The notes below the pieces were generated by a model. It saw only the letters and a program-made list of their open reading frames with translations. It did no database searches and was not told the DNA's origin. Made by a program: the position numbers and the translations under genes. A DNA stretch of 64,000 nt, taken from contig JAHHHO010000025.1 in assembly GCA_019359315.1 (NCBI GenBank), positions 1-64,000 of the forward strand, in the 5' to 3' direction. The stretch's first letter is position 1. Each line of letters opens with the position of its first letter. This document shows positions 1-9,142 of the stretch, piece after piece. Source of the DNA: Myxacorys californica WJT36-NPBG1. GTDB taxonomy: Bacteria > Cyanobacteriota > Cyanobacteriia > Leptolyngbyales > Leptolyngbyaceae.

Positions 1-439
1 GGCAGCGTTCATCTTCACTTAGTCGGACAATGTATTTCTTCTGCATAAAGCACCCTTGCGCTTTATCCAACTTCGCCGATTAGTGTGGATTTGCCAACCC
101 TAATTCTTAGTCTTGACCCTGCACTAGACATCCCCGTTTATATGAAAACGTTAATAGCGATCGCGCGTTCAGCAATTCTGGTTTGAAGAAGGTTCGCCTA
201 ACTGCGATCGCTTAAGCATAGAAATGGATTTGTGATTCTTGAAGATGTATAGTCTGCGTTTGTCCTCATTGCGACAATCAACATTACTCAGCCGACATTC
301 TTCATACCGTTTATGCTGTTGCAACTGAAGGAAAGCCACCTGAACAAACTGAGCAGATTCCAGTTACTTACCTTTCCGCGTAATCAAAGCGCATAACCTG
401 AGCATTAGGCTAATTGGTATCAGAAGCAGGTAGAGTCTA
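1..439. other. Intergenic stretch, no gene recognised
   Basis: No convincing coding frame, RNA gene or repeat array is visible here on either strand. The stretch holds two HIP1-like GCGATCGC sites near 160 and 205 and is otherwise unremarkable. It may contain the end of a gene outside the window or the upstream region of the interrupted membrane gene that follows. Confidence 0.5.
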
Positions 440-1012
440 GTGAGAAAGCTACAAAATCTTGTAAAAACCTCAGCTTATTGGTTAGAACGTCGTTCTTGGC
501 TTCTATTTTGTGTTTTGAGTATTAGCTGGTTTCAGTCTGTGACATTAGCTCTTGGAGTCATTGGTCGCCAAGTCGTTTCAGAGAATCTAGGCCAACTGCC
601 AGGAGTTCTGATCCCCTTTCCTTTATTTCTTAACCACCTCAATCGTCTTGGTGTCATCACATCCTTGTCAACACTTGGGGGTAGTTAAATTCCATTATTT
701 CTAGTTCAGTCTATTCCTGCTCTAGTTTATAGTTCCTGTAAATCACTCCCGAGTAAGCGCATCACAGCACTTTTGATATGGCTTCTACCTGCAATAATTA
801 GTCTTCCAACATTAGTTGGCCCACTGCAATATTTAATGTCACTCCTATTTGCGCCTTTTATTTGGCTTGATTTAGTTTCAGGCAAGATTAGTGAAGAGGA
901 CATTGCAGAGGGCTGGGTTTTCTCTGTAGCTGCGATTGGTTGGTTCCATTGGTTCTGGCTGAGTATCACCATCAAAAACTGGTTCTTCTCGTCCGGTGAG
1001 CAAAAACTTTAG
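440..1012 (+). pseudogene. Membrane protein gene interrupted by an in-frame TAA
   Basis: Two hydrophobic reading frames lie in the same frame: a GTG-started piece of 82 codons (440-688) and a piece of 79 codons (773-1012) with only a TTG start. Reading through the single TAA at 686-688 gives a continuous frame of 191 codons, with about four hydrophobic segments (near codons 20-40, 50-65, 83-95 and 110-135) and a tryptophan-rich end (FHWFWLS). The stretch between the pieces, codons 83-111, also reads like protein (IPLFLVQSIPALVY). I infer one small integral membrane protein inactivated by a nonsense mutation. Two separate small membrane proteins, or a sequencing error, are alternatives. The family is not recognised. 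Confidence 0.5.
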
Positions 1013-1106
1013 GCTTAGACACTTAGCTTCAATCTAAATCCGTTTGCTTTGAGATCTCACTAAGGTAAGCTCAGGGAGACGCCCTAAAATAGGTACACTG
1101 AAGGAT

Positions 1107-1177
1107 TCCTTCTAGCCGCAAACCTCAACGGTAAGGGCTAAAGGATTTGATACAGTTCATTGTACTGATTGTTTTTT
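1107..1177 (+). promoter_or_regulatory. Possible structured leader of trpS
   Basis: Upstream of trpS a stem can form between TCCTTCTAGCC (1107-1117) and GGCTAAAGGA (1136-1145), with one bulge. It is followed by a weak CAGT/ACTG hairpin and a T-rich run near 1170-1177. This could be the terminator of the preceding gene or an attenuator-like leader. No T-box-like sequence is evident. Confidence 0.25.
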
Positions 1178-1196
1178 CTGAGCCATCTTCACGGTT

Positions 1197-2207
1197 ATGA
1201 CCAAGCAGCGAGTTCTCTCAGGTATTCAGACCACTGGTAATCTGCATTTAGGCAACTATCTAGGTGCAATTCGCAACTGGGTTGAGGGACAAAGCCAATA
1301 CGAGAATTATTTCTTTCTAGCAGATCTACACGCAATTACTGTGCCCCACGACCCGTCTACGCTGGCGGCTGACACTTACAGAATGGCGGCGGTGTATTTA
1401 GCCTGTGGTTTGGATCTGCAACACACGACAATTTTCGTTCAATCTCACGTTCCTGCTCATACAGAACTCGCTTGGTTACTCAGTTGTGTCACTCCGTTGA
1501 ACTGGTTGGAAGACATGATCCAGTTCAAAGAGAAAGCGATCAAACAAGGTCAGGACGTAGGAACCGGGTTGCTGACCTACCCGGTTTTGATGGCGTCGGA
1601 CATTCTGCTGTATGAACCCGATAAAGTTCCGGTGGGAGAAGACCAAAAACAGCACTTAGAGATCACACGAGATATTGTCGATCGCTTTAACCACAAATTT
1701 GCGACGCCAAAAGCACCCGTTCTCAAGCGCCCGGAGCCATTAATTCGGGCAGAAGGCGCGCGGGTGATGAGCCTTAGTGATGGCACAAAGAAAATGTCGA
1801 AGTCGGATCCATCGGAGTTGAGCCGCATCAATCTGCTCGATCCACCCGAGGCAATCCAAAACAAAATTAAGCGCTGCAAAACTGATCCGATTCGAGGTCT
1901 AACCTTTGGCGATCCAGAGCGCCCGGAGTGTAACAATTTGCTGACGCTCTACATGTTGCTTTCGGGCAAAAGCAAAGACGAGGTGGCAACAGAGTGTCAG
2001 GATATGGGCTGGGGACAGTTTAAACCGTTGCTAGCAGAAACAACGATCGCAGCGCTCAAACCCATCCAGGAGAAGTACGACGCCATCATGGACGATCAGG
2101 GATACTTAGAGTCAGTGTTGAGATCGGGACGTGAGAAAGCTTCTGCGATCGCAAACCAAACACTGAACAAAGCCAAGAAAGCGTTGGGATACACATTGCC
2201 CAGCTAG
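1197..2207 (+). CDS. trpS: Tryptophan--tRNA ligase
   Basis: This 336-residue protein has the usual length of bacterial TrpRS, a class I aminoacyl-tRNA synthetase that charges tRNA-Trp in the cytoplasm. The HIGH-type signature is HLGN at residues 17-20 within TGNLHLGNYLG. The KMSKS loop is intact at residues 199-203, and VGEDQKQH (146-153) matches the family. The ATG at 1197 opens directly into the conserved start of the Rossmann fold. It stands alone on the plus strand, 120 bp before the folate reductase gene. The assignment is secure. Confidence 0.97.
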   Translation: MTKQRVLSGIQTTGNLHLGNYLGAIRNWVEGQSQYENYFFLADLHAITVPHDPSTLAADTYRMAAVYLACGLDLQHTTIFVQSHVPAHTELAWLLSCVTPLNWLEDMIQFKEKAIKQGQDVGTGLLTYPVLMASDILLYEPDKVPVGEDQKQHLEITRDIVDRFNHKFATPKAPVLKRPEPLIRAEGARVMSLSDGTKKMSKSDPSELSRINLLDPPEAIQNKIKRCKTDPIRGLTFGDPERPECNNLLTLYMLLSGKSKDEVATECQDMGWGQFKPLLAETTIAALKPIQEKYDAIMDDQGYLESVLRSGREKASAIANQTLNKAKKALGYTLPS

Positions 2208-2327
2208 AAGACGCTAATAGTGTCACTCTAGATACGTTAATTTCTTGTAAAGGTTTCGGGCGGTTGCTTCAAATTCTGAGTAGACAACCGATACCCTAGA
2301 GCAAATGCAATCCATCCCTAATCGCCC

Positions 2328-3305
2328 ATGACAAACTTCCGATTTGCCAAATCTTATGGTCAAGCCCCGCTTTCTGCATTTCGGACAGCGGCTGAAGCAG
2401 GAGAGTTTCTGATTACGGCAGAGGTCGCTCCGCCAAAGGGGGCTGACCCATCCCACATGTTGGCGATGGCGCACATACTGAAAGGAAGAGTTCATGGCGT
2501 CAACATTACAGATGGTAGCCGAGCAGTGATGCGGATGTCGTCGCTGGTGTCGGCGGCGCTGTTGTTGCAGCAGGGAATAGAACCGATCTATCAGGTGGCA
2601 TGTCGCGATCGCAACTGCATTGCCCTGCAAGCCGATTTAATGGGAGCGCAGGCGCTAGGCATTCGGAACGTATTAGCGCTGACGGGCGATCCCGTAAAAG
2701 CAGGGGATCATCCAACGGCGCGGGGCGTGTTTGAACTCGAATCGGTTCGATTGTTGAAAATGATTGATAAACTCAACTGCGGCTTGGATTGGAACGATCA
2801 ACCTTTAACGGATGGTGCGACTGAACTATTTTCTGGGGCCGCTGTTGATCCCCAATGTGGCAGTTGGTCAGGCTTGCAAAAACGCTTTGAGCGCAAACTA
2901 GAAGCAGGCGCACAGTTTTTTCAAAGCCAATTAATCACTGATTTTGATCGATTGGATCAATTTATGACGGGGATCGCCAAAGGTGCAGGAAAACCTGTTC
3001 TTGCTGGAATATTTTTATTGAAGTCGGCAAAGAATGCTCGATTCATCAATCGGGCTGTGCCAGGAGTAAACATTCCAGAGCATATTATTGAGCGATTGGA
3101 GAAGGCGTCTGATCCGTTGTTAGAAGGAGTTGCGATCGCGGCAGAACAAGTCTTACTTGCAAAAGACCTATGCCAGGGGGTTCACATGATGGCCGTTAAG
3201 CGAGAAGACTTAATTCCACAAGTTCTAGATTTGGCTGGCATTGCGCCCTTGAGCAAGCCCTCTGTAGAAGTAGAAGCAATGCGTCATAATGGCGTCAGCG
3301 TTTAA
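2328..3305 (+). CDS. metF: Methylenetetrahydrofolate reductase family protein
   Basis: This 325-residue TIM-barrel protein fits the MTHFR family, which reduces 5,10-methylene-THF to 5-methyl-THF for methionine synthesis. AEVAPPKGAD (31-40) carries the catalytic-type glutamate E32. NITDGSRA follows at about 59-66, and ALTGDP (117-122) supplies the aspartate that contacts FAD. It resembles a divergent short cyanobacterial MetF branch more than enterobacterial MetF, so electron donor and cofactor preference cannot be read from sequence. The 3' end overlaps the longest possible frame of the next gene by 17 bp. Confidence 0.85.
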   Translation: MTNFRFAKSYGQAPLSAFRTAAEAGEFLITAEVAPPKGADPSHMLAMAHILKGRVHGVNITDGSRAVMRMSSLVSAALLLQQGIEPIYQVACRDRNCIALQADLMGAQALGIRNVLALTGDPVKAGDHPTARGVFELESVRLLKMIDKLNCGLDWNDQPLTDGATELFSGAAVDPQCGSWSGLQKRFERKLEAGAQFFQSQLITDFDRLDQFMTGIAKGAGKPVLAGIFLLKSAKNARFINRAVPGVNIPEHIIERLEKASDPLLEGVAIAAEQVLLAKDLCQGVHMMAVKREDLIPQVLDLAGIAPLSKPSVEVEAMRHNGVSV

Positions 3306-3330
3306 GTCGGTCAAGTTTAAGACAGTCAAT

Positions 3331-3864
3331 ATGATTCAGCCTACTGTCGCTACTCAGGCAAAGCAACTCTTTGTTGATTCGATTCCGTTTGCGTTGGGTC
3401 ACATTCTCGTCGTTTCAAATGGCGAAAGCCTTTATGCAGTAGACTTCTCCGACTATGAAGCGCGGATGATGCGCCTGCTTGAGCAGCGGTTTGGGCAAGT
3501 AGAGCTGATTCCAACATCAAATCCACAAAGCATCTGTGATGCTCTCCACTCTTACCTATCGGGCAACTTTTTCAGTTTAGATAATATTCCTCTTAGCTTA
3601 GGCGGAACACCGTTTCAGCAACAGGTTTGGTTGGCACTAAGAACCATTCCTGTCGGACAGGTTTGGACATATGGACAGTTAGCGCACGCGATCGGGCGAC
3701 CCACAGCTTATCGAGCCGTAGGCATGACCAATTCTCTCAACCCAATCAGCATTGTGCTGCCTTGCCACCGCGTCATTGGAGCGAATGGAAAACTAACTGG
3801 ATATGCAGGAGGCTTGGAGCGTAAACGCTGGTTGCTCCAGCATGAAGGCGTAGAGGGATATTGA
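3331..3864 (+). CDS. ogt: Methylated-DNA--protein-cysteine methyltransferase
   Basis: This single-use DNA repair protein moves the alkyl group of O6-alkylguanine to its own cysteine. The active-site motif is intact: PCHRVIG with C145 counted from the ATG at 3331. A helix-turn-helix-like segment (TYGQLAHAIGRPTAYRAVG) and the GYAGG loop flank it. The 177-residue form matches the Ogt/MGMT size, with an N-terminal RNase H-like domain and no Ada regulatory domain. An ATG at 3289 would add 14 residues and overlap the folate reductase gene, so the later ATG is preferred. The pair may be cotranscribed. Confidence 0.92.
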   Translation: MIQPTVATQAKQLFVDSIPFALGHILVVSNGESLYAVDFSDYEARMMRLLEQRFGQVELIPTSNPQSICDALHSYLSGNFFSLDNIPLSLGGTPFQQQVWLALRTIPVGQVWTYGQLAHAIGRPTAYRAVGMTNSLNPISIVLPCHRVIGANGKLTGYAGGLERKRWLLQHEGVEGY

Positions 3865-3958
3865 TGCGGGTAGTCTCGATAGCATAAAGAGATGCTGACA
3901 CAGTTGAGATTCTAGAGCTACGATCGGAGAAATTCTGCTGGAATAAATTGCGTCGATT

Positions 3959-5263
3959 ATGACCGATAGTCCCGAATTACCCCAAAACCCCTATGTTGTA
4001 GGCAACCCTGTTCCGCCTCTCAAATTCATTGGACGCACCAGCGAGATCGAAACCGCGTTCGATCAGATCTTTAGTCGAAGTAACTTAGCGGTTTGGGGCG
4101 GTCCAGGAATCGGAAAATCATCGTTTCTAGAACTGTTGGCATCGCCTCCAGCTTGGAAATTGCGGGGGCACGATCCATCGAATGCAGTCATCGTCATTCT
4201 CAGTTGTCTCAGCATCGAACCGTTTACAGCCACTCATTTCTGGCGGGAAGTGTTCGTTCTGCTGAAAGAGCAACTGAGCGATGAACCAGATATCGAGGCA
4301 GACGTGGCTAAATTGATCGACAGAGGCGATACCAATAAAGATTGTCTCAGACATATTTTGCGAGAGCTAGGCAAAAAAGGAAAGTTTTTGCTGCTGCTCG
4401 TGGATGATTATGATGTCGCCCTTCGTCCCCACGAGAACTATAGGGATCAAGAGGTTATGGTGTTTTTGAGCGATTGTCGCAACCTTGCCTCTCATTCGCG
4501 AGAGCGGCAATTTCTCTCAATGGTCGTTACGTCGCTGCGGCGATTAAACGAACTCGGTCCAAAACTCAAGCCCGACGGATCTCCTTGGTATAACCACTAC
4601 CTCTTTCAACCGCTCAAATCGTTTAGTGAAACCGAAGTCGCGGGTTTGCTGGGCGGAATGCCGATGACCCCTGCCTTGCGAGAGGGCATTCGCGAAGTCG
4701 CTGACGGAAATCCATTACTGTTACAGAATGCTGGATTTCTGTTATATCGAGAACTTCGTGCCGGACATGTGCCTCAAGCGGACAACTTTGCGAAAGATTT
4801 TCAGCAAATGACGGAACACTATTTTGAGGACGTTTGGAATCTGTCTACCGAGATTGAACAAACGTTATTAATGCTACTGGCATTAGTCAACCTCAAAGGT
4901 CGAATCCTCGACAAACGTTACGATTTGGGCGATGTCGATATCATTTTCAGTCAGAAAGAGCGAGAATTAAGGGATCTAGAGGAACGTGGAGTGGTCTTCT
5001 ATCAGGTGCATGACGGTCAGAAAGTCTATCAATTTGCCTCGTCGCTAATGGAGTGGTGGGTGATCAAAGAGATTGAAAATAGTGATGAAGCCTCTCTGCA
5101 AGCCCGCCAAAAAGGATTTCTCAACTTGATGAGTCATCGCCAAGCGGAGAATGTTACAGCGGCGATTCGGTGGTTGTGGCAGCACAAGGAAGCAGTGCCC
5201 TCGATCCTGGCATGGTTAGGGAAGCTATCGACAGCATTGCCTAAAGGCTTCATGCAAGGGTAG
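3959..5263 (+). CDS. AAA/STAND-like ATP-binding protein (first of pair)
   Basis: This 434-residue protein opens with NPYVVGNPVPP and FIGRTSEI, a signature of cyanobacterial AAA-like/STAND NTPases. The P-loop GGPGIGKS is at 47-54 and Walker B LLLVDDYD at about 145-152. A helical lid region follows, and the C-terminal part looks winged-helix-like (about 290-380). No effector, TPR, WD40 or membrane domain is visible. It lies 34 bp upstream of a second protein with the same N-terminal logic, so the two probably form one operon and perhaps one complex. The function is unknown; a regulatory or signal-transducing ATPase is inferred from the family only. Confidence 0.8.
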   Translation: MTDSPELPQNPYVVGNPVPPLKFIGRTSEIETAFDQIFSRSNLAVWGGPGIGKSSFLELLASPPAWKLRGHDPSNAVIVILSCLSIEPFTATHFWREVFVLLKEQLSDEPDIEADVAKLIDRGDTNKDCLRHILRELGKKGKFLLLLVDDYDVALRPHENYRDQEVMVFLSDCRNLASHSRERQFLSMVVTSLRRLNELGPKLKPDGSPWYNHYLFQPLKSFSETEVAGLLGGMPMTPALREGIREVADGNPLLLQNAGFLLYRELRAGHVPQADNFAKDFQQMTEHYFEDVWNLSTEIEQTLLMLLALVNLKGRILDKRYDLGDVDIIFSQKERELRDLEERGVVFYQVHDGQKVYQFASSLMEWWVIKEIENSDEASLQARQKGFLNLMSHRQAENVTAAIRWLWQHKEAVPSILAWLGKLSTALPKGFMQG

Positions 5264-5297
5264 GTTGACCGGGTAGATAACATTTTATCTTTGGTAT

Positions 5298-7262
5298 ATG
5301 AGCGATTCGTTCGGTCGAAAAAATCCTTATATTATTGGTCGTCCTATCGTAGAGCCGGAGATGTTTTTCGGACGGGAGACCCTGTTTGAATTTATTCAGG
5401 ATAATTTGCTGCAAGGGGCGCAGGTGATTTTGCTCCACGGGCAACGCCGGATTGGAAAATCATCTGTGTTAGCGCAGATCCCGCACTTTGTGAAGCTGAA
5501 GGATTTTGAGTTTGTGCCGCTTTCACTCGAAGGAGATAGCCGCAAACCTCTTGGCATGGTGCTACACGAACTGGCGCGGGATTCCCTCGATTATTTTGAT
5601 CGCTTCAAAGATCAAGTCGAGGTCCCTTCGATCGCAGAGTTGACCGAGCAGCCTCAGCTGTTTGTCGATCGCTTCTTACCAAATTTGCGGCAAGTGCTAG
5701 GCGTGAAGAACATTGTGCTGCTGCTCGATGAATTTGATGCCGTAGGAGACTACAGACCTGATATGACGGATGCGGCAGGTCATCTGTTTCCATTCTTGCA
5801 GGCAGAAGTGTATCAGCACCGGGATCTATACATCATTCCAGTTGTGGGACGGCAACTGACGGACTTACGATCGCTGCTCACTCTGTTTCGGGAAGCGCCT
5901 TACCAGGAAGTGGGACTGCTCGATCGACGCAGCGCCGAGAAGTTAATTACTAAACCGGCTGAGAAAATTTTAGAGTTCTTTCCGGGTGCGATCGACGCCA
6001 TTCTAGAGCTTTCTGCGGGACATCCTTATTTCACCCAAATGCTTTGCTTCTCGCTGTTTATTAATGCACGAGAAGAAGGGCGGTGGAAGGTCATTCGTGA
6101 TGATGTCAAGAAGATCGTTGACCGGGCAATTGAGTTTGGAGAAGGGGGACTGGCTTGGTTTTGGGATGGCATTCCGCTTCCAGAACGAGTGGTGTTTTCA
6201 GCCGCTGCCGAAGTTCCAGAACTGAAGTTAGCCGCGAATCTGGGTGATTTGTCGCTGGAATTTACAGAGATAGAGCCGCTCGAATTGTTGGGTGAGTGTG
6301 GTGTGATTGTGACCGGTGACATCCGCCGCAGCATTCTCAATCTTGTGAACTGGAAATTTCTGCAAGCGTCTAGTTCTCATCGTCCACGGGTTCGCTCAGC
6401 AACGATCCCACCCAGCATTTCGACCTACCGAGTCACGATCGAACTGGTGCGTCGGTGGTTGGTCGGCAGGCATCCGATTCGTAAAGAGATTAAAGAACTC
6501 AGTATGCTGAGTCCTGAAGCCGACGCTTTGTACCAACAGGCGAAGCGCGATCGCGCTGATCGCGGAGCGACACCTAGAACCGCAACGCTGCTTGATCGAG
6601 CATTAAAACTGAATCCCAATCATTTTGAAGCGCTGTTGGAATTGGCTTCAACATTTGCTGACTTGGAGGAGTTTGCGCGAGCAATCGTCTATTACGAACG
6701 GGCGTATTTAATCGATCCGGTTCGGGTCAGGGATGTCTACATCAGGACGTTTTTGAATTATGCAGCGCAGTTGAGAGATCTAGGACAGTTTGATGACGCG
6801 ATCGCACGGTTAAGAGATGCCCTAGCTCTTGAACCTGTTAAAGAAGGACAAGAACTGTTAGAACAAGTTCGTAGGGCAAAACAGTTAGATGAGAAGCTCA
6901 AAGTAAACTCTCTAACAAATGGCAATGGACATGTTGCTACAAAAAGCACGACTGAATTGAAGGTGCAAGATCTAGATTTTGCGATGCTGGAGAACAACTT
7001 TGCGCGATTAGTTAGCCAGGTTCAAGCCGAAGCGCCGAGCGATATTAAAGGCAAAGCGTTAGAGCGGTTAGATGATCTACAGAAAGAAATCTTTAATGAG
7101 AAAGAAGTGGATATCCCGACGTTAGTCTATGTTCATCGGTGGTTTTCTAAGAATTTGCCATCTACGATCGCGCAGACCGTCACCGATTTTGTCGATAAAG
7201 TCATTGCAAAAACGTTTGGCAAAGAAGATTCTGCTGAACCAGAAAATCACTCGAACCGTTAA
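5298..7262 (+). CDS. AAA/STAND-like ATPase with C-terminal TPR region (second of pair)
   Basis: This 654-residue protein begins with NPYIIGRPIVEPEMFFGRE, like its upstream neighbour. Walker A GQRRIGKSS is at 48-56 and Walker B LLLDEFD at 141-147. A winged-helix-like region lies near 300-380. From about residue 405 to 510 it has TPR-type helices (the stretch around LNPNHFEALLELA, then FARAIVYYERAYLIDP and FDDAIARLRDALALEP). A charged C-terminal helical segment ends the protein. This matches STAND architecture, NTPase plus superstructure-forming repeats, but no effector domain is recognisable. Its TAA overlaps the TAA of a small reverse-strand frame by 4 nt. Confidence 0.82.
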   Translation: MSDSFGRKNPYIIGRPIVEPEMFFGRETLFEFIQDNLLQGAQVILLHGQRRIGKSSVLAQIPHFVKLKDFEFVPLSLEGDSRKPLGMVLHELARDSLDYFDRFKDQVEVPSIAELTEQPQLFVDRFLPNLRQVLGVKNIVLLLDEFDAVGDYRPDMTDAAGHLFPFLQAEVYQHRDLYIIPVVGRQLTDLRSLLTLFREAPYQEVGLLDRRSAEKLITKPAEKILEFFPGAIDAILELSAGHPYFTQMLCFSLFINAREEGRWKVIRDDVKKIVDRAIEFGEGGLAWFWDGIPLPERVVFSAAAEVPELKLAANLGDLSLEFTEIEPLELLGECGVIVTGDIRRSILNLVNWKFLQASSSHRPRVRSATIPPSISTYRVTIELVRRWLVGRHPIRKEIKELSMLSPEADALYQQAKRDRADRGATPRTATLLDRALKLNPNHFEALLELASTFADLEEFARAIVYYERAYLIDPVRVRDVYIRTFLNYAAQLRDLGQFDDAIARLRDALALEPVKEGQELLEQVRRAKQLDEKLKVNSLTNGNGHVATKSTTELKVQDLDFAMLENNFARLVSQVQAEAPSDIKGKALERLDDLQKEIFNEKEVDIPTLVYVHRWFSKNLPSTIAQTVTDFVDKVIAKTFGKEDSAEPENHSNR

Positions 7263-7516
7263 AAGGACGCGCACAACGGCTCATCAACCCGCAGCACTGA
7301 CTCCTGTTTAAAGGCATTTTTATAAGCTTTCCGAATTTGCTCGACGGCTCTGTTGCGATTGGCTCCGCCAAGCTCCACGGGATCGTTGCCAGACAGATAG
7401 AGCAATATTAAGAGCTTCGCTCGTTCTTTGGTAACCGTTCCAGTCGAGGTTTGAAATTGACCTGTGCCTATTAACAAGGTCAGACCTTCTAAGAAAAGAG
7501 GAAGGCCGACCCTCAA
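7259..7516 (-). CDS. Small hypothetical protein, possibly a gene remnant
   Basis: A reverse-strand frame of 85 codons fills the gap between the ATPase pair and lysS. Its C-terminal two thirds look protein-like, with RAKLLILLYLSGNDPVELGG followed by a basic amphipathic helix. The only usable start is TTG at 7516. An overlapping frame beginning with TTG at 7556 supplies another plausible N-terminus ([12 protein letters not shown]), so the real gene may be frameshifted. The stop overlaps the neighbour's stop tail to tail, as in other convergent pairs of this window. No family is recognised. Confidence 0.35.
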   Translation of the reverse strand: MRVGLPLFLEGLTLLIGTGQFQTSTGTVTKERAKLLILLYLSGNDPVELGGANRNRAVEQIRKAYKNAFKQESVLRVDEPLCASF

Positions 7517-7621
7517 GATCCTGACCTTCAGGACATTGAATGAGCTGAGTTTGCAAGTTTGAATCAGTCCTTTGAAAAATCGCTTTATAATTGGAGACTG
7601 CGATTAGCGAACATCAACGTC

Positions 7622-9136
7622 ATGTCAGAAGAACTCCGTGCCACTCGAATCGAAAAAGCTGAGCAACTCAAGCAATTGGGCATGAATCCCTATGCTTATG
7701 GATGGAAATCGACCCATCATGCAGCGGAGTTGCAGGCAAAATTTGCGGAGTTGCCGAGTGGAGAAGAAGTAGAAATCGAAGTTGCGATCGCGGGTCGCAT
7801 CATGGCACGTCGAGTCTTCGGAAAGCTAGCGTTCTTTACCTTGCAAGACGAAACCGGATCGATTCAGCTTTATCTGGAGAAGAAACGCATTCAAGAGCAC
7901 ATGGGTTCTGAGGATGCAGAAGCCTTTGAGCATCTGAAGCAGTTGACCGATGCGGGCGATATTTTAGGCGCAAAAGGAACCATTAAGCGCACCGAGAAAG
8001 GTGAACTATCGGTGTATGTGCAAGAATACACAATGCTCACGAAATCGTTATTACCATTACCTGACAAATGGCATGGATTAACGGACGTTGCAAAACGCTA
8101 TCGTCAACGCTACGTTGATTTGATCGTAAATCCTGAAGTACGCGATGCGTTTAGGAAGCGAGCATTAGTCACAGCCGGAATGCGCCGCTATTTGGATCAG
8201 CGAGGTTTCATTGAGATTGAAACGCCTGTTCTGAACTCAGAAGCCGGAGGAGCGGATGCGCGTCCGTTTGTCACTTATCACAACACGCTGGAGATGGAGC
8301 TTTACTTAAGGATTGCAACTGAGTTGCACCTAAAGCGCCTGATTGTCGGCGGATTTGAGAAAGTGTTTGAACTCGGTCGCATCTTTCGCAACGAAGGCAT
8401 TTCGACGCGCCATAACCCAGAGTTCACCTCTATCGAAGTGTATCAAGCGTATGCTGACTACAGCGACATGATGGATCTGACTGAAGCCTTAATTACAACG
8501 GTGACTCAGGAAGTTTTAGGCTCGTTAAAGATCACGTATCAAGATCAAGAGATTGATCTGACTCCACCTTGGCGACGTGTCACGATGCATGACGTGGTGA
8601 AGGAGAAATCAGGACTTGATTTCACGCAGTTTGCGACGGTAGAAGAGGCGAAAGCGGCGGCGAAGCAAGCGGGACTTCACGACATTGATAAGTGTGAGTC
8701 GATTGGCAGAATTCTAAACGAAGCATTTGAGCAAACGGTAGAAGAAACGCTGATTCAGCCAACGTTTATCCTCGACTATCCGGTTGAGATCTCTCCATTG
8801 GCAAAACCGCATCGCTCGAAGCCTGGACTGGTAGAGCGGTTTGAGTTGTTTATTGTGGGACGGGAGACGGCAAATAGTTTCTCAGAGTTAACCGATCCGT
8901 TAGATCAGCGCGATCGCTTAGAAGCCCAAGCTGCTCGAAAAGCCGCCGGAGACCTCGAAGCGCAGGGCGTTGACGAAGATTTCTTAACCGCGTTGGAGTA
9001 TGGAATGCCGCCAACGGGGGGACTAGGCATTGGTATCGATCGCTTAGTCATGTTGCTGACTAACTCTCCTAGTATTCGCGATGTCATTGCATTTCCATTG
9101 CTGAAGCCAGAAAAAGGAGAGCCAGAGGAGACCTAA
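7622..9136 (+). CDS. lysS: Lysine--tRNA ligase (class II)
   Basis: This 504-residue class IIb synthetase charges tRNA-Lys. An N-terminal OB-fold anticodon-binding domain lies near residues 55-140 ([16 protein letters not shown]). Motif 2 is [14 protein letters not shown] and motif 3 is [12 protein letters not shown]. The frame is open back to a TTG at 7559, but the ATG at 7622 begins [20 protein letters not shown], the expected N-terminal helix, so that start is chosen. The gene ends 6 bp before the ABC exporter, which suggests cotranscription. Confidence 0.97.
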   Translation: MSEELRATRIEKAEQLKQLGMNPYAYGWKSTHHAAELQAKFAELPSGEEVEIEVAIAGRIMARRVFGKLAFFTLQDETGSIQLYLEKKRIQEHMGSEDAEAFEHLKQLTDAGDILGAKGTIKRTEKGELSVYVQEYTMLTKSLLPLPDKWHGLTDVAKRYRQRYVDLIVNPEVRDAFRKRALVTAGMRRYLDQRGFIEIETPVLNSEAGGADARPFVTYHNTLEMELYLRIATELHLKRLIVGGFEKVFELGRIFRNEGISTRHNPEFTSIEVYQAYADYSDMMDLTEALITTVTQEVLGSLKITYQDQEIDLTPPWRRVTMHDVVKEKSGLDFTQFATVEEAKAAAKQAGLHDIDKCESIGRILNEAFEQTVEETLIQPTFILDYPVEISPLAKPHRSKPGLVERFELFIVGRETANSFSELTDPLDQRDRLEAQAARKAAGDLEAQGVDEDFLTALEYGMPPTGGLGIGIDRLVMLLTNSPSIRDVIAFPLLKPEKGEPEET

Positions 9137-9142
9137 GTTTTA

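Noticed and set aside
5605-6997. Several antisense frames inside the second ATPase gene
   Set aside because: They lie wholly inside a confidently coding gene, have atypical composition (serine- and arginine-rich) and no start context.
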